A stretch of DNA of 6,475 bases, taken from positions 1 through 6,475 of the forward strand of contig JAFGQJ010000310.1 of NCBI GenBank assembly GCA_016935715.1. The letters are read 5' to 3'. How positions within the stretch are numbered: position 1 is the stretch's first letter; each line of letters opens with the position of its first letter. A program made the position numbers and the translations under genes. Below, one piece after another: positions 4,523-6,475 of the stretch. The notes under the pieces are model-generated. The model saw nothing but the letters and a program-made list of their open reading frames with translations. It did no database searches and was not told the origin of the DNA. Source of the stretch: Spirochaetales bacterium. GTDB taxonomy: Bacteria > Spirochaetota > Spirochaetia > SZUA-6 > DRHE01.

Positions 4523-5989
4523 TTACAGCTCCAGCTTCAGCCAGTCCACGGTATCCCCGCCTTCTACATCGAAGTAGCGGTTCACGTAGTTCGCGTTGCC
4601 GGGGTCGATCGAATTCTCCTCACGGTCCGGATCGTCGTCATCCGGTTCGTAGGGAGCATCTTCCAAATTGATCGCTTCGAGACCTCCCGGAACAATCGGG
4701 TCCGGCACGGTTTCCCCCTCAGCCAGGGTCAGCACCCGCAGCGCGTACGGCTGATCCGTGGCGGCCTCACTGGTGATGCGAATGTAGTAGGTGCCGCCGG
4801 CCAGGTCGCTCAACGCGACCCGTACCGCCTTGGAATCCTCATCCCCTTCTACTTTGGTCTCCGCATCCTGCATGAGCGCAACCTCGACAGTGGGCTCACC
4901 GCCACCGTAGGAGGAATAGGCCTCGATCAGGATCCGCTCGTAGGTTTTGACGCCGCCATTGCTTCCCCCGTTGCCGCTCTGATCATCGGGGGTGATGGTG
5001 ATCTCACCGTCCGGGGTGATCACCGCGGTACCGGGCAGCAGTTTCTTCTTCGTCTCGACAACCTCCATGCTCTTTCTCTCCTTCGTGACGGGGTTGACCA
5101 CGGAAGTCGCCCCCTCCACGTGACCCTTCACCAGGTAGACGTCCTGGCCGGGATCGTATTCGGCTTCGAGCGCGTCGACCAGGTAGGTCTGGAAGGAGTC
5201 GAGGAAGAAAAATTTGAAGCTGTCGAACAGGTACAGGAGGAAGTGGACGAACATCGAGTGCCGATACCGGTGATGCTGATGGCAGTCGGTCTCATCATCC
5301 TTTTTCCACTTCATGTAGTTCTCGTTCGGCTCTCCGATTATCCTGGCCCGGGACAGGTGGAAGTGTCCGTTTCTCTTTTTATCCAGGCGCCAGTACACGG
5401 CCACCGTCGTTCCCTCCTCTATCTCCCACTTGCCGCCGAAATCGATCCCCCTCGTGTTTTCCGCATACCCGACGAAGATGTAGCCGCCTTTGCTGTCCGG
5501 GCCGACGAAGGGAAAATCGACGTGGTACTGCCAGCCGAACAGTCCGTGCACGAGCCACTCGGCCTCACAGCTGTCCCCGGCTTTCGAGTTCTTCTCCCCG
5601 ATCTCATTGGAGGACACCGGCACGATGATGTCGTCGTTCGAGACTTCCCACACCCCGGGATAGCCGTCGTGCCGCCTGCCCAGGATGAGGGCCTTTACGG
5701 GTCCGTTTCCGCCGAAGGATTTGCTGCCCTGCGAATTACCGGAGCCCACCGGCACGATGTCCAAGGCTTCCACGCAGCGCACGATCTCCCCGTCGGGGCC
5801 TTCCTCGCTGAGGATATCGAAGCGCTCCCCCTTCTCGTTCACGTACACACCCTGGTCGCGGCTCTTGTCCGTTATAACCGAAATCTGTTCTGCAGAATCT
5901 TTTCCATCCAAGTCCGCAGGATTCTGAGGCAGGTAGCAGGAAGCAAGCACCAGAATCACCAGACCCAGAACGACCGTTCCGTGTTTCAT
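4523..5989 (-). CDS. Lipoprotein with C-terminal PPC-like module, unknown function
   Basis: A 488-residue predicted lipoprotein. Residues 1-17 are a signal peptide and LASC (15-18) is a relaxed lipobox with C18 as lipidated residue. I do not recognise residues 19-230, which are rich in Gly, Asp and aromatics and contain segments such as KALILGRR (99-106), GVWEVS (112-117) and GKWEIEEGTTVAVYWRL (186-202); they look like beta structure. Residues 231-249 form a Cys/His-rich patch (CHQHHRYRH at 236-244), followed by a very aromatic stretch (246-266). A Gly/Asn linker (338-347) leads to the C-terminal module (about 350-488) with AGGTYYIRITS, DQPYALRV, YEPDDDD and DWLKLEL. These resemble a bacterial pre-peptidase C-terminal (PPC) domain, but with the halves reversed. 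The start is ATG at 5989, with AGAGGTG a few bases upstream. The partial gene next to it has the same module, so the two are probably paralogues. Confidence 0.82.
   Translation of the reverse strand: MKHGTVVLGLVILVLASCYLPQNPADLDGKDSAEQISVITDKSRDQGVYVNEKGERFDILSEEGPDGEIVRCVEALDIVPVGSGNSQGSKSFGGNGPVKALILGRRHDGYPGVWEVSNDDIIVPVSSNEIGEKNSKAGDSCEAEWLVHGLFGWQYHVDFPFVGPDSKGGYIFVGYAENTRGIDFGGKWEIEEGTTVAVYWRLDKKRNGHFHLSRARIIGEPNENYMKWKKDDETDCHQHHRYRHSMFVHFLLYLFDSFKFFFLDSFQTYLVDALEAEYDPGQDVYLVKGHVEGATSVVNPVTKERKSMEVVETKKKLLPGTAVITPDGEITITPDDQSGNGGSNGGVKTYERILIEAYSSYGGGEPTVEVALMQDAETKVEGDEDSKAVRVALSDLAGGTYYIRITSEAATDQPYALRVLTLAEGETVPDPIVPGGLEAINLEDAPYEPDDDDPDREENSIDPGNANYVNRYFDVEGGDTVDWLKLEL
4526..4894 (-). 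repeat. C-terminal lipoprotein module, copy 1
   Basis: Residues 366-488 of the lipoprotein align along their length with the module encoded at 6092-6475. Shared landmarks are PT.V.LM.D, GGTYYIR.TS, DQPY..R.L, EPDD..., NYVNRYFD and DWLK. The DNA is partly conserved: a 19-base identical stretch (4782-4800) and a 13-base stretch cgtacggctgatc (4744-4756) recur in copy 2. Both copies stop just after DWLK. Confidence 0.75.
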
Positions 5990-6047
5990 GACACACCTCT
6001 TCTCCCGATTTATTGGAACTTTTTTAGATAGGAACTTGGATATCTTA

Positions 6048-6077
6048 ATTCTATACGATCGTGCTTCCGCTGTCCAA
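6048..6077 (-). promoter_or_regulatory. Predicted promoter of the lipoprotein gene
   Basis: On the minus strand TTGGAC (6077-6072, weak -35) is followed after 18 bases by TAGAAT (6053-6048, 5 of 6). The leader would be about 50 bases, AT-rich, and contains two direct GGAACTT repeats on the plus strand (6015-6021 and 6031-6037). It lies in the 99-base gap between the two lipoprotein-like genes. No terminator for the upstream gene is evident in that gap. Confidence 0.4.
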
Positions 6078-6088
6078 TGTTTTTTTGG

Positions 6089-6475
6089 TCACGGAAACAC
6101 GAATTTCAGCCAGTCAAGACCCAGGGTATCCACGGCATGATCCGTGTTTGACAAGGCTATGTCAAAGTACCTGTTGACGTAGTTGTCATTGCCGAAGGAT
6201 ATCGAATTCCTGTCTATGTCGCTGTCGTCCGGTTCACGACCGGTGTCATACGGATCGTACGTTGGTAATGGGGTTGACACCGGCGGTTCTGTGTCGGAAA
6301 GCGACATCGCCAGCAATCTTATCACGTACGGCTGATCACTCACCGCTACGCTGGTTACCCGGATGTAGTAGGTGCCGCCGGGAAGATTTTCCATCACGAC
6401 ACGGAGATCGCTCGCGTCCTTATCGTCTGGAACCTGATTGGTATCGTCGTACATGAGATCTACAACGATCGTGGG
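6089..6475 (-). CDS. C-terminal part of a paralogous PPC-like-module protein (5' end beyond window)
   Basis: The last 128 codons and the TGA stop of a gene that runs past the right edge of the window. The open frame continues through the first codons visible (PTIVVDLMYDD), which match the lipoprotein's PTVEVALMQDA, so the internal ATG at 6454 is not the start. Visible in order: LPGGTYYIRVTS, SDQPYVIRLL, an acidic/Pro linker, EPDDSDIDRNSI, NYVNRYFD and the ending LDWLKFVFP. This is the same module and the same end point as in the 488-residue lipoprotein, with a slightly longer loop (SNTDHAVDTLG) before DWLK. It is probably an exported lipoprotein as well, but its N-terminus cannot be seen. Function unknown. 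Confidence 0.8.
   Translation of the reverse strand, partial: PTIVVDLMYDDTNQVPDDKDASDLRVVMENLPGGTYYIRVTSVAVSDQPYVIRLLAMSLSDTEPPVSTPLPTYDPYDTGREPDDSDIDRNSISFGNDNYVNRYFDIALSNTDHAVDTLGLDWLKFVFP
6092..6475 (-). repeat. C-terminal lipoprotein module, copy 2
   Basis: Second copy of the duplicated coding module, matching 4526-4894. At DNA level atgtagtaggtgccgccgg recurs exactly (6363-6381 here, 4782-4800 in copy 1), as does cgtacggctgatc (6325-6337). The rest has diverged while the protein pattern is kept, which suggests an old duplication under selection. The copy is cut at its 5' side by the window edge. Confidence 0.75.

Noticed and set aside
3571..4671. Plus-strand open frame (366 codons) antisense to the glycosyltransferase
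   Set aside because: The minus strand carries intact GT2 motifs; the antisense product is low-complexity Pro/Leu/Gly-rich sequence with no domain.
4301..6031. Long plus-strand open frame (576 codons) antisense to the lipoprotein gene
   Set aside because: It lacks a ribosome binding site and any recognisable domain, and its length is explained by the codon pattern of the real minus-strand gene, which has a signal peptide, lipobox and a paralogous module.
6011..6086. Terminator made by the T-runs at 6019-6025 and 6080-6086
   Set aside because: Neither run is preceded by a GC-rich stem on the plus strand, and on the minus strand they read as A-runs, so no intrinsic terminator is formed.

Overview
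The window reads as a stretch of ordinary-looking bacterial chromosome with fairly high GC. It is densely packed: seven complete protein genes and one partial gene, no RNA gene and no mobile element seen. The source is probably a Gram-negative diderm. A spirochaete is my best guess, from the envelope proteins (a small signal-peptide protein with barrel-like strands, and lipoproteins with a relaxed lipobox and a GTYYIR / DWLK C-terminal module). That is an impression from protein style, not a proof.

Layout. Bases 16-672 (+) encode an exported protein of unknown function. Its stop is 6 bases from the stop of a convergent gene (679-1905, -) for a strongly divergent member of the glutamate/dicarboxylate:cation symporter (SLC1/DAACS) fold. 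That gene is divergent from galU (2032-2892, +), and two promoters with abutting -35 boxes fit the 126-base intergenic gap. All remaining genes are on the minus strand. Read in the direction of transcription they are: the 3' part of a lipoprotein-like gene (6475-6089, cut by the window edge), a complete 488-residue lipoprotein (5989-4523), a GT2 glycosyltransferase (4482-3568), a Phd/YefM-type antitoxin (3546-3304) and a VapC-type PIN toxin (3295-2903).

How the genes relate. GalU makes UDP-glucose and the GT2 enzyme probably consumes a nucleotide sugar, so both fit envelope or surface polysaccharide synthesis. A compact toxin-antitoxin cassette sits between them. It has its own predicted promoter, embedded in the last codons of the glycosyltransferase gene, with a palindrome over the -10 box and essentially no 5' leader.

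Most worth a second look: (1) the lipoprotein and its partial neighbour share a C-terminal module whose two halves look like a bacterial pre-peptidase C-terminal (PPC) domain in swapped order; (2) the symporter has lost nearly all canonical sodium- and substrate-binding residues and carries an arginine in the TM7 motif; (3) the toxin-antitoxin promoter looks leaderless and self-repressing. No CRISPR array, tRNA, rRNA, insertion sequence or convincing intrinsic terminator was found, and no stretch over 300 bases lacks a gene.
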